From positions 18,450,455 through 18,514,454 of the forward strand of contig NC_058051.1 of assembly GCF_020085105.1 (NCBI RefSeq): a stretch of 64,000 nt of DNA, in the 5' to 3' direction. Position numbers and translations under genes: made by a program. This document shows, piece by piece, positions 36,901-52,004 of this stretch. Below the pieces are notes generated by a model, which was given only the letters and a program-made list of their open reading frames with translations, ran no database searches and had not been told where the DNA came from. Source of the DNA: Siniperca chuatsi (lineage: Eukaryota > Chordata > Actinopteri > Centrarchiformes > Sinipercidae). The number at the start of each line of letters is the position of its first letter. The stretch's first letter is position 1.

Positions 36901-39900
36901 TACTTATACTATATTATTATTATTATTATTATTATTACTTATTATTATACTATTATTTTTTCGTATAAACATGCACTTTAAAAACAATTCCCAGTGTTAA
37001 ACCCAGTGGTTTTTAAATTTGTTTATTCTTTAAAAAGCCAGGTGGCTGTTCACTATATATGTAGAGCCCAAAATATTATACACACCTCCTTACCAATTTA
37101 TTGGGTAAACCTGTCCAAGCAAATGTAATCCAATTTGATAACTTGTCTTTGAGACCTTATAATTGTCACTTTTTGTGACTCTGTGAGAAAGGTGTTGATT
37201 CTGATTATTTTTAGGCTGTAGATAATGGTAGAATTGTACTGGACTGCAGTGTATGTAGAGGTGTTTCTTACATTTTCTGTACCCTTCATGTATGTGAAAC
37301 TAAATGGAGAGTGGACAAAACTAACTGCATCCCTTCAGGCCATTTGACGAAAACAGGGAAAAAACTACATTATGTATTTTAGGTCCTTCTGCTGGGACTC
37401 CTCTCTAGATACAACTAAAATGAAGAATTTTTATTCTTACGGTATTGACTGTTGTCTTGCTCTGGGGGAGGGGTGAAAGTCAAGATCTGCCAGTCAATAT
37501 CTGGCAACGTCTGAGAGTCTTCCAAAGTAACCCAGACTACTTCCTCCTGAGAATCCCTGGCTGGAAGGAAACCCACCCTCTGGACATAGAAATTACATTG
37601 CAATAGGTGACATATTAGCTTCTCCATCACATTTTTTTGTTGTTGAAGTTTTATTTTTTGAGTACTAAAGCGCCCCCAACCCCATCCTAGAACTTCCATT
37701 TATGCAACAGCATACTTAGTATATACTATATATTAAAAAGTGAATGCTCAAATAAACAAATAAACACCATTCTTAATGAAAACACTGATCCTACCAGACT
37801 TGGAGGGCAGTTTGGAGAGGAGCAACTGACCACCATCAGATCTCTCTCTATGTTCAGCAGACACCAGTTACCAACATCAGACTCTACAGACAAACAAAGA
37901 ACATCTTTAGACACAGGTTGAAATAAACACGTTCAAGCGATCCCAGAAGGCTGCTTATGGTGAGGAAATCAGCTATTAGAGACTGTCAACACCAAACATC
38001 AGTAAAGAGGATGGTCTAGACCTGATCGTGAGTAACGCCAAGGCTGAGAAATGTGTCTAGTGACTCACTTGAAGTCAGAGAGGTGATGTTCCCTGTGCTT
38101 ATATCCACCATCAATAGATCCTATAAAAGAGACAATAATAACCTTTTCAGGTAAAGATAATTACAATATTCTCAGTCTAAATACTTTTTTGTGCAAAATG
38201 TAAATTTATCAGAAAAAATAGAAATCCATTGCCCAGGAGTTGACTGTACCTTGCGGCTGCGCTGAGGACAGGCAACGATAATACGCTGACTATCAGCTGA
38301 CCAGCACTGAGGGGACAACTGAGAGCTGTAGATACCAGTAAAGCCATCTGTAAAGCCACACCAATACACACAGACACAACTAAGTTTGATATATATATTG
38401 GGGGAAAATGGTGCATTCATGTAACCACCAAGTATTCCTTACCCTCTCCAGGTCGCTTCAACACATCCACCACCACTGAGGTCTTCTTAGTATACCAGTC
38501 ATACTAAAAATAAAATATGCAAGCACAGAGGAAAGCATATGAAAACAAATGTATTGGAATGTATACTCATAAATGTTTTTCTGCTTCATCAAATCTACAT
38601 GTCTACAGAACAGAAGACCACAAGATGGTGCATAGTTATTCTTTTCAGTGAGTACAGTGTGCTTTGTAAAGAAGGGAAAGTAAATGTGTCTTATGTGGAA
38701 AAGAGGCTCAATCCTGTCTTACCATACAGAGCCTGCTGCACTGCGTGTGTGGTCCATAGACAGAACATTCTAGGTAGACAATCCGACACTGGTCTGGGCT
38801 CAGTCTGGGGGAGCACACTGCACTGGTGTCTGATGACAGCTGCTCTGAGGGAGACAACAAACAAATACAATACACATGAACATCTGCAATAGTAACAGAG
38901 TCTAGCTATACCCATTTTTACCAGAACACTTGTCTGATGTGAAATACAGAAATCAGTGCGAAATGGAGGTTCACATGAATCAAGGATCACTGTTGTGTTA
39001 AACACTTGGTGCCAAACTTGTCATGCACAAGTAATCATGTTGTCTACACTGCTGAACACAAAAGTTAAACAAAGACAATTTGATAATGTAATAACATCAT
39101 AGCGCACAGGAGATTACAATGTACAAGACTTGGTGTGAAATTTCTCCCGTGCAGGATGAACGTTTGAGCATCATAACACAAGACAAGAATTCACTTACCA
39201 CATTTCCCACCGGTAAGATCCACATAGAACAAAGTTGACCTGACAGAGAAATAGGAAACATGAATAACTTGCAGTATTGGCCTCTGAGCCTTAGTGAGGG
39301 AATTTCTGATAGGGCAGCTTTATTTCTTCTCTTTGATCAGTGTGAACAGTAGTCACCTCCTGTTGAGGCAGTACTTGAGGCCAAGTCTGAAAGGCTCATG
39401 CCACCAGCCTACAAACACCACACCTGTGTCACCTGGAGCCCAAAATGCCTACAGAGACAGAGCAACAGAAAGACAAAGAGAGAGCAAAAGCAAGAGTAAG
39501 AGTGTATGAGCACACTAGATAGAAGTGCACAAAAACAACTGCCGTACAAACCTGTCCAGGTGAGATATTTTCAGGCACTCCCTCCAACACAGAGACGTTG
39601 TCACCCTCAATGTCCAAAACACAAAGCACTGGACAGCACTTACCAACCAGTGCCTCTCCCCAATCCTCATGGAAGACAAACTTCTCCCCCTGCAGGAATA
39701 AAAAAGCAAAAACACTAACTTAAGCTAGAGTGGAATGAAGAAGTTGAATTAAACCTTTGAAATGTGAAAATCTTTTGTGTTTCAAAAGTATTAATTGCAT
39801 TCACTTTTAAAGCCTCCCTTTTCTCCACTCTCATGGTCTCCTCCTCATCCCCAACAGTAGACGACTCTGGTGACTCAGTCTACAAACAGAAAATGAGAAA

Positions 39901-42071
39901 TAGAATAACATTATAACAGAAAAGTATTACCTTCTACTCTGACCTTTTTATTAAACTAATCCTATCTACCTATAGTAAATTATTAATCAACACTAAATCA
40001 CATATATTGCAGTAAACTTGCTTCCCTGCTCTTACGGCCACATCCCAATCAGTATTATCAAGGTATTTGCTTTTGAAAGGTGATGGAAAATACCTGGGGT
40101 GCTAAATGCTCCAGTTTGCAATGTTTTTATGATTGAGCGATAAGCTTTCATTCAATGCTGTGCAACAACCTTTGAGATATATCTGATCCGGTTTGGTGAG
40201 TGTGTTTGGAGTGTAAATCTGCTGAAACCTCTAGTCCACCACCAAGGTAGTTTTGCATCATCCAGCATGTATTTAAAGTTTTCCTATCAATTTTCAAACA
40301 ATTCCTTACAGAGAATCACAGAATAGCTAGCAACTTGTACCAACACTGTAAAACAAGGCAATCAATGAACCATGTATCTAATTAAAAATAGTTTGCTATG
40401 CTCTGGGCAGTATTGAACACAACCCTAGCAATGACATCTGGGAGAATCAACATGCTTGCAATTTTCAACCGATAGAGAGCAGTGCAGCAGTTCTATGTGA
40501 TTCAGTGCTGATTAACCCTCAAATACAGTTTTGCTGACAGACCTGGAAGAAGGATTCTGCCTTAGGTCTCTTCCTTTCTGCCACATACAAGAGGTGGGTC
40601 TCAGAGTGGGACCAAACCAAGCAGCCAAACTGCTCTAAGGATGCAAAACACAGTGCGATTAAAACTTGGACTGGCACTTGTAAAGGCAAAATTTCAAAGA
40701 AACCAAAAACAAACAAAATGCTGATTTTAAGTGCTGATGACTCACCATCTTCATAGACTTTGCCATGCTTCTTTAAGGCTGTTAGATTGATGCTCTTCAT
40801 CTTGATGTTTTTACTCCAGATCTGAAGGGTCACAAAGAGATCAGGAGAGGAGAGAAGTCAAAGACATCGGGATCAAAATGCAAAGCCATGTGAGGTTTTA
40901 AACACAGGCTACAGGTGGAAAATGTAGCAGAGCAGAGATACAGATGAGCACCATTCAGGTGGCATAAAAAAAAAGTGTAACGAAGACATTTATCAGGGTG
41001 GGCGAGAGACTGATGCTGAGTCTGAGCCACACAGACAGCCAGCCACACACCTCCAGAAACTGTTTGTCCTCTCCTTTGATGGTGCACTCTCTGACAACAG
41101 CCTTCATTTCACCCGAAGGGGAATCCTTACTTAGCAACCTGACAGGAGAAACATATTGATGAGACATTGTTCACTTTGCTGAAGGTTAGGTCGATGAGAA
41201 CGTCCAGACAAAATGACAAAATATTAACATACTCTCCTTTAATTTCAGTGCAGTTTCCTGAGGCTCCAGAGTAAACCACCGACTTGTCATCGTGGAATAC
41301 AATGTACTGTCGGCAAAACTTGACATTCTCATTCCTCTCCAGATCACGCTGGCTCCATTCTGCAGAAACAAAATGCTATCATTATCATTGAACATACACA
41401 TATCTGAAACTCTTAGTATGGCACAGATTAAGTCTACCTGTGTAGATGTTGCTGTATTTGCCTCCATACTGAGAGGTGATGACAGGTCCCGTATTTGCTC
41501 TGCTCAAAGAAGGGAAGAGGCTGAGTTCTCTGTAGAGCCTAGCAATTTCCTCAGGGTTGGTCATCACCTGACAACACGCAGCAGAATAACTCACACTACG
41601 TCTCACTGATACCAACTGTCTAACAGCGAACAATGCCCTATTCATTTCCTAGCTAGGGAAGCTAGCCAGCCATACATACATTTGTATAGTTAACACAGTT
41701 TACCACCAACAAAAGTTGGTGGTAAGTCAATTTATAAACATTAGCCTAGTCCGTTACAAATCAAGCGATTGTTTGCGTGATAAACAATGAAACCAAGTGA
41801 ACAAGCTAGTTTGTTCCTAGCCACGTTTGGCGGATTTGACCAGGAACGTCCTGTGGCAGCTGACAGCAAACAGCCGAACCAGTTGTCAGTCTGCTAGCTT
41901 GACTTGAAAGCTGGCTAAAATTAATTGAGTTATTACCAAAAAATAATGACAGCGTAATTAACGTCAGCTATAACGTTACATTTGCACCTTACCTATATGA
42001 GGCTTATTTTTGTAGGGTATGGTATCTGTTCAGAAGTAGTCTGTTAAGTCTAATCATACCTGTGACTCCAT
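33921..42071 (-). CDS. apeh: acylaminoacyl-peptide hydrolase (acylamino-acid-releasing enzyme)
   Basis: Cytosolic serine peptidase (S9C, prolyl oligopeptidase clan) that removes N-acylated residues from peptides. Exons: 42060-42071, 41438-41567, 41233-41359, 41051-41138, 40746-40821, 40543-40634, 39805-39879, 39552-39689, 39357-39448, 39199-39239, 38723-38844, 38443-38503, 38250-38347, 38069-38120, 37795-37883, 37441-37579, 36600-36683, 36025-36105, 35261-35349, 34728-34918, 34347-34449, 34134-34240, 33921-34026. All phases agree and give 730 residues; human has 732. An N-terminal beta-propeller ([14 protein letters not shown]-like, [22 protein letters not shown]) precedes an alpha/beta-hydrolase domain. 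The triad is Ser585 (GGSHGG), Asp673 (GEDDKRVP) and His705 (NNHSLS), each two below the human numbers. Exon 1 encodes only MESQ. No disruption seen. Confidence 0.97.
36913..36937. repeat. (ATT)n microsatellite
   Basis: A short ATT tract in an apeh intron, with imperfect continuation to about 36950. Confidence 0.85.
41568..41645 (-). CDS. possible alternative apeh N-terminus (mitochondrial-type leader)
   Basis: The 78 nt directly upstream of exon 2, normally intron 1, read open and in frame from an ATG with purine at -3. They encode 26 residues starting [16 protein letters not shown] and ending SAACCQ, with four Arg and no acidic residue. An in-frame TAG precedes the ATG by one codon. If transcription starts inside intron 1, the product would carry a presequence-like leader before VMTNPEE. 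It could also be chance, because the region also has to serve as the acceptor of intron 1. Confidence 0.3.
41700..41725. repeat. perfect inverted repeat (11-bp stem, 4-nt loop)
   Basis: TTACCACCAAC-AAAA-GTTGGTGGTAA in apeh intron 1, 55 bp upstream of the alternative start codon. All 11 pairs match. Confidence 0.85.
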
Positions 42072-42711
42072 GACAGGGACGATGTGTGTCTTCTATCTTA
42101 ACTCTGCAAACAATAAACCGTTGTAAGTACAAATAGAGTGGAGGCTGGGAGCTCCAGTACAAAGCGAGCTGAAAATGAACGTAACACCCGTTATAGCTTC
42201 CTGTTGCTACTTAAAAATAAAATACAATCACTAACAAACTGTTCCTGTATGAACCAAAATACTGGAATTTAGGAATTAATTAATGATGAATAAGAATGGA
42301 TAAACCACATGCAGCAATCTACAACATGTGCCAGAAAACTTTGAAAGTTTCTCCACCAAAAAGAACAGTTTATTCATAGCAGTAACAAATGCTTATGCTT
42401 TTATTTTGTAGGCATGTCAACTCTGCAACACCCAATAGGAAGCGTGGACAAATAAAATCACGCTAAAAGCTTTTAACGCCCTCTTGCGTTGTAAACCACA
42501 GTCTCTAGACTATTTTACATTGTGCTTATGCAAAGTTATTGATTTTAGTGTGTGGCATTCTCTGTCGAAGCACAGTAATACATTTGATGAGACATGTTTC
42601 TCACTTTGTAGCTAGTATGAATTGCATTCAATTTCTTATGTGTGAATGACTGGACTGTTTCACACTGTTTCAGCCAGTCAGCTGGGGTAGGTGGGGTCAC
42701 AAAGAGCCAAG
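42072..42711. promoter_or_regulatory. shared apeh/capza1 divergent promoter region
   Basis: The two start codons lie 640 bp apart in head-to-head orientation. The segment must contain both 5' UTRs and both start sites. It contains a CCAAT motif (CACCCAATAGG near 42429) and no clear TATA box. Bidirectional control is inferred from layout. Confidence 0.55.
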
Positions 42712-46085
<3,374 letters not shown>

Positions 46086-47500
46086 TGGAAGGTCAGGGAC
46101 TGACCAGGGAGACGAACACTCCACTGGGCCCACAACCCACCTATACATGCGCAAGGACTAACCAAAGCAAAACTATATCAGTATGGGGCAAGGAATTCAA
46201 AAACAAAAAACAAAAAAAAAGTACAACTGAAGATTTGCAGACAGCTAGGCACAGATATTGGTCTGCTGTAAGGAAGTTGTGGTTATGGAGATAATCAGAG
46301 TTTGGAGAAAGTGGTTACTCCTAGATGTGTGTTGTTAAAGAGTTGTGTTGGGTCAGTGTGCAGGGCTGTGCTCAGGACTGCTACATTAAAGAAGTACATC
46401 TTCCTTCAGCCGTCAAAGGAATCATAGACCTCCCTAGATTCAGGTTTCAGAAGTTACTTTTTTTTTTTGTCAAACTGATGCAGAACTGATTGTCACAGTG
46501 GAGATCTCAGCACACAGTGAAAAGAACCAGGACCGCACAAGGCAGCTGATGAGAGAAATTAAGCACACCATCACATATCAGGGTTTGATTTTGGACAGGA
46601 AAATATGAATTTTGTGAAAGTTTTTGTTTCATTGTGGTTGTCATGCATGGTGGAATTGGAAGTCATTGGAAGTGCATCAGTAAAATCAGGACATTGACAG
46701 GAAAATGAATAGCAGTCACATGACATTTTAGCTGGTACCAAGCTTATAGTGTTGCTGAACTGAGAACTTAGTTATACGTTGCCAATGAAATTGACAGTAT
46801 TTCTACCTGTCAGTAACATTTAGGAGTAGCATGATCCTCAGCATAGCTCTGTTCCTGCACTGTAGACATTCATGTTTGTCGGTGTCTGTCAGCGCTGAGA
46901 GAGGGTTTACTTGTTTTCTGTTGTGCTCCACTGAAGTATGTGTCTCCACCCATGCAAGATATGATGACTGAAATAAGATAAAGCAACTTCTACGCTGCTG
47001 CATCTATAATGCATTCTCTGTTCTCTTACTTTGGCAACACCACCTCCATTGCTGTACAGCTTTTCCTTTGTGAAAGGAAAACATACTCATATTAAACAAG
47101 AATTATTTGCCAAAATCTCTTTCCTATGGTAAAGAACTCCATCCTCCCACCCATGTATGCAAATTTCTATTTTAATACGCTGGTTTTTGTTGGAGGCTTA
47201 GAGTGTTGCACTCTTAACTGTACTGTTTGTGTATTGGTCAATGCCGAGTGATCGCGAAGCAGTTGCCATGTAAGGCAAGATCATATATTGTATATGTTAC
47301 ATGACTTCTGTAAGGCCACATCATACTGTATGTGTTACATGACTTCTAAGTAGGCTGACTCTGAATCAGTTACTTGTTAGCTATACTATGTGCAGTGTTC
47401 AACCCTCACACTATACTACAACTGTGTGCCGATCAGTTATAAAGGTCAAGACTGTACTGCCCCATTCTGTTGTACAAATAAATGGATTGAACATCTTGGT
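46086..47500 (+). other. capza1 3' UTR
   Basis: AT-rich non-coding sequence from the stop codon to the polyadenylation signal at 47477-47482. No coding content or repeats seen. Confidence 0.6.
47477..47482 (+). terminator. capza1 polyadenylation signal (AATAAA)
   Basis: AATAAA about 1.39 kb after the stop codon. No earlier strong AATAAA was noticed on this strand in the 3' UTR. Confidence 0.5.
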
Positions 47501-48795
47501 TAGATTATTTTCCGTTCACACTGTCACACACAAATCCTTGCATAACCTATTAATCAAGGTTCAGAAGATTGCCAGCCGAAACTGTTTTAATAGAAAAACT
47601 TTGACACTGTAAGCTTTAAGGCATAGGCAGTTTATTTAAAATAGCACTAAATGTTGCAGGTGTTCATGATATGCATATTTACTAGAGACAGCTGAGGGTC
47701 ATTGCCCCTCACAGACAAATGGTGTATAAATCTACAGATTTAAATTGATTGGCTAAAATAGCACTGACTTAAAATCAATTCTTGGTTTTAAAGCCAGAAA
47801 ACATAAAAAACATGGTAAACCTAAACGGTAAACAAACATCTGATGTGTAGCACTCTTAGGACACGACACAATACTAAGCCACTTATTTGAGAGATATTAT
47901 AAAAACTACAGTTACAGTAGCGAGATTCAAACCTTTAGTCCCCATTATGTTCACTGATGCAATATCCCAAAGAGTTATCACAATCATGATACATAGTCCT
48001 TCTTTGTTTGGGTGAAGCAGAAATGAATCTACCCTAAACAAAACATTTTAAATTGTAGACATAAAGTATTTTACAGTAATGTAGTACAAAGTGTGCTCTC
48101 CCTTTTCAAGACAAGACAGCACAAGCATGTGATGTTCATTCATAGAGAATCAACTGAGAATTCTTTAAACTAACAGTATAATGTTTTCATGAACCATCTC
48201 CACAGGAACTGCATAAGAAAAACAGTTGCAAACTACTCACTAATTGTGAAATGGTGATAGCTACACATTTGCTATACTCTAAATCCATATATTTTAGCCC
48301 TTCTACTTGCTATATGGTTTTGCCTCGGACTAAAGTATTCTAACAGGACTGGCAATTTGAGCATTAAAGGAAAAGAAAAGGAGTGTTGCACTATGAAATC
48401 TTCAAAACCAAACAGGTATTTAGCTTGGTCTCTTCATATATATGGTCTCTAAACACCCTTAATATATTAAAGTGGAAAATGCACAGGATAAACTTACAAA
48501 AAAATCAATATAAAGGAATAAAGACAGGAATGTTAATATAAATATTAAATCAAATTTTAAAAAATCCATAAAATACTATATTTTTTTTCAAATAGTTCTT
48601 TTCAGATTGTTTCTCAGTTTGTGGTATAGAGGTAGGGATGCGACAAACTCTTAAATGCATCTGTTTGAACCAGTCCAGCTTTAAAGTGTCTATACTACTG
48701 ATTATGAAGTGGGGTTAAGGGATGGCAAAGATGAATATTACAGTAACTGATTTAGGCTTGACTCATTGTAGGAGTTAGTTTGTATGATCTGGCCA
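47501..48795 (-). other. cttnbp2nl 3' UTR and convergent intergenic spacer
   Basis: AT-rich non-coding DNA between two convergent genes. No coding frame, repeat or RNA gene recognised. Confidence 0.55.
47631..47636 (-). terminator. possible cttnbp2nl polyadenylation signal (AATAAA)
   Basis: TTTATT on the plus strand, 1.16 kb beyond the cttnbp2nl stop codon. If used, the mRNA would end near 47,610, about 100 bp from the capza1 mRNA end. Confidence 0.4.
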
Positions 48796-51390
48796 TTAGC
48801 TGCTAGAAGATAAAACCAGGTCTGGCTCCTTGGCTCCCTCCTGCCCACTGTTGCTGTGTCCACAGTTCCCTGTCAGCTCTGGGAAGAGGCTGGTCCGAGC
48901 AGAGTGACTTGGGGAGCCTGGAGTTGAACTCACGCCTGGCTTCTTGGGAAGGATCGGAGGAGGATGGGTCCTCTCTGAGCGAGGAGTGAGGGGGGAGCGG
49001 ATGCCTGGAGACAGAGGCCCTGAAGAAGATGACCTCCCCCCGGGTGGAGATGCTGTTACATTACGGTAGTCTGTACCAAATGGAGAGCTGCTGATTGGTG
49101 CCAGCTTGACACCAGCCTGCTGACTGGTGAAGCGGGACAGCACCTGAGTGACAGTGTTGCGGGCCAGCTGCTTAGCTGTGCTGTGCTCTGGTGGGGGAGG
49201 GATGGAAGAGGTGGTCGGGGAGAGGTCCCTGGGGGAAAGAGGGCCACCATACTGCTGCTGATCCAGCTCGGCCTGGCTCTGGAACTTGTGCCTGGCAGCC
49301 TGAAATCGCTGGTTGACTCCAGCCTGGTAGGAGGACTGGTGGAAGCCCGGGCTGCCCAGACGCTTGGCAAGAACGGGGGAGGAAATGGGGGAAGAGGAGA
49401 GGGAAGAAGAGGCTGTGCTGGAGGGAGAGTGAGGATGAGGTTGAGGATGAGGGTGAAGAGGGGAATGCAAAAGTGCTCCTCCCCCATTCTCTACCACCGC
49501 TCCATTTTCTGCTCCTCTGCCTTCCTGTGTCGGTTCTGTCTCTTTATAAGTGTGATAGCCATTGACCTTTGACAGTGAGGTGGAATTAGGAGTTATCTTT
49601 CCATCCGGCTCAGTCTGAACAGATGTGGACACCATCATCATCTTGGAAAGTGACTCTTTGACCTCTGTCACAGCCTCCTTTACCTCTTCTTTACATCCTC
49701 CAGTTTCAACCAACCTCTTCCTCAGCTCCTCCAGCTGTCTCTCCAGCTCCCTACTCCTCTCTTCCTCTTTGCTGATCCTGGCTTTCATCTGCTCTCGTTC
49801 TGTGTCAAACTCAGCCAGCTGCCTCTCAGACCCGGCCTGTAGCTGGGCTGCCCTGCTCTTCTCATCTTCAAGAACTCCCCGAAGCTTCTCCAGGGCACTG
49901 GTCTCCTCTTGGAGCAAGATGCGAAGTTGGCAGACCTTCTGAGCCTCTTCCTGAGCCAGGCTGCTGGCTTTCTGGCGCTCCAGAGTCAGAGTTGAGGAGA
50001 GCTGCTGCTGTTGGGACTGTGACTCCTCCACCTGGCTCACTGCCTGTGCTTTTTCCTTCTCTAACCTTCGTACTGTTGTACGCTCATCTTCCAACTAGAA
50101 AGAGAGGGAGAGAGATGCAGGAGTCAAGGCAAGGCAGCTTTTCCACATTTGACCACAAGGAGGCAAAAAACACTGCTTTGTTACATTAGATCCAACACAG
50201 GATGAGAAACGTCCCCCTTTTCTGAAAATACAACTGTTCTCCAAGAAAGAGTTTTCAGAATAAAACATTTGGATATGTATTTTGCACCAAACCCATTACA
50301 ACTGTATACTATAGTTGAGTTGACAGCTACTGACAGCTAGTCTATTTTTTTCAAATGGTCTATTTTAGGCCTACTGTTAAGATTATTTACCAATAACATT
50401 CATGATACTGGCTCTAGTGACTTCACAATTTCATTCAAATTGCTCATTTGAAATAGATTGAATGGTATAAAATATGTATTATATGGTTTATTAGACACAA
50501 ACCTAATAAAAATGGGGCTTACAACACAAAGCATTGAGTTTCAAAATGGCTGACATCCTTTGTAGGTGATCAATTCCTGTTTCTCTTCCAACTTTCTTGT
50601 CCCTATCCACATATTGTCTAATAAACTGCATTTAAATTATTCAGAGTCAGAAGAGACACAAAGAGAAGCAGTTGTTCATATTTTGCCTTGTTAAAGAATT
50701 ATTTGCTTGCAGGACATGTTTATGGAAAGTTCAGTTTGCCATGAGGTGATTAGAGGTTGACTGGGCTGCTTAAAAGCTTTGATGAGTAATAGTGGGAAAT
50801 GGGAGGTGATGAAGTACAATCTAGTGTATATGATTAGTGTACAAAAAACAACACAGGCAGGAAAGCCTGAGGAAGAGTGGGAGACACTCAGGAAACCTTT
50901 CTTACATAAGGCCCTTGGGCGAAGTTTATATAGCAGCTGAATGTGTGCTCACAGTGTGGGTGCGCGAGCTGACCTTGCATTAGACATGGACAGCCATTAT
51001 CTCAGGTTTCCTGAGGCCATAAAGCCCCATGGCTGCTGGACAACTAAACAATGGCCTCTTCCTCCTCTGTTTCCTATGGAATAGCCCTGTGCTTGTGTGT
51101 ACGGGTGCCTGTCTGTGTCTGTACTTTAACAGGGCAAGCCCTCTCCACCCGACTGAGTTACACAATGGAACCGCACCGATGCTTCCCTGCTCAGTTGCTG
51201 GGTTTTAAATCACAGCTACCACTATGAAGAAGGACACTGCAGACAGGCAGAGGAAAGGGAAAGAGGAGGGGCAGAGGGAGGCATAAAAATCTCTTCCAGC
51301 AGATGTGCCTGTCTATCAGCAAGTGAGAATTGTGTGCACCACTTTTGCTGAGACTTTGCCATCTTTACTAAACATAAACACATACGAATG

Positions 51391-51425
<35 letters not shown>

Positions 51426-51963
51426 ACAGTACATGTACACTATGTATCTTCTACATGTCATGTCATACCTGTTGCAGCAGTTTGTTTCTTTCTGTCTGCA
51501 GCATGAAGGTGAAATCATCACTGTGCGCAGAATCCTGGGCATGCCGTCGTTTCTCCTCCTCCAGATCAGCTATCACCTATCAAACATACAGTCTGATGAA
51601 ACAATTATATAACGTGACATGCAGACAGGTTTCTTGTTGCAGGATTCAGTGCATGAATTTGACATCATTCTCAAACTAGCTAATTGCCTTGCCTGCCCCA
51701 CATAGTATTGCCGCTGTGAAACTTGTCCCCTGACTAATCAGCCTGCACAGCAGAACCTCCTCTTCATTACAAGGTTTTGTCAGTTTCATCAACTCTCTAA
51801 AGTTCACTCAAAGACAGTCTATATGGTTGAGTGTTTATGACTCAGAGAAACTCTCAAACCTTGAGCTCTGCTGTGATAAAGCCCCTCTAAGCCCTTTCTG
51901 TCTGCCTCACTCCCCCAAGCCAAGTTTACAGGAGAAACATGGAGACAAATAGATACACGCATA

Positions 51964-52004
<41 letters not shown>

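Noticed and set aside
49183-49572. 129-codon plus-strand open frame
   Set aside because: It is antisense to the large cttnbp2nl last exon, whose Ser/Pro-rich codons leave the other strand open.
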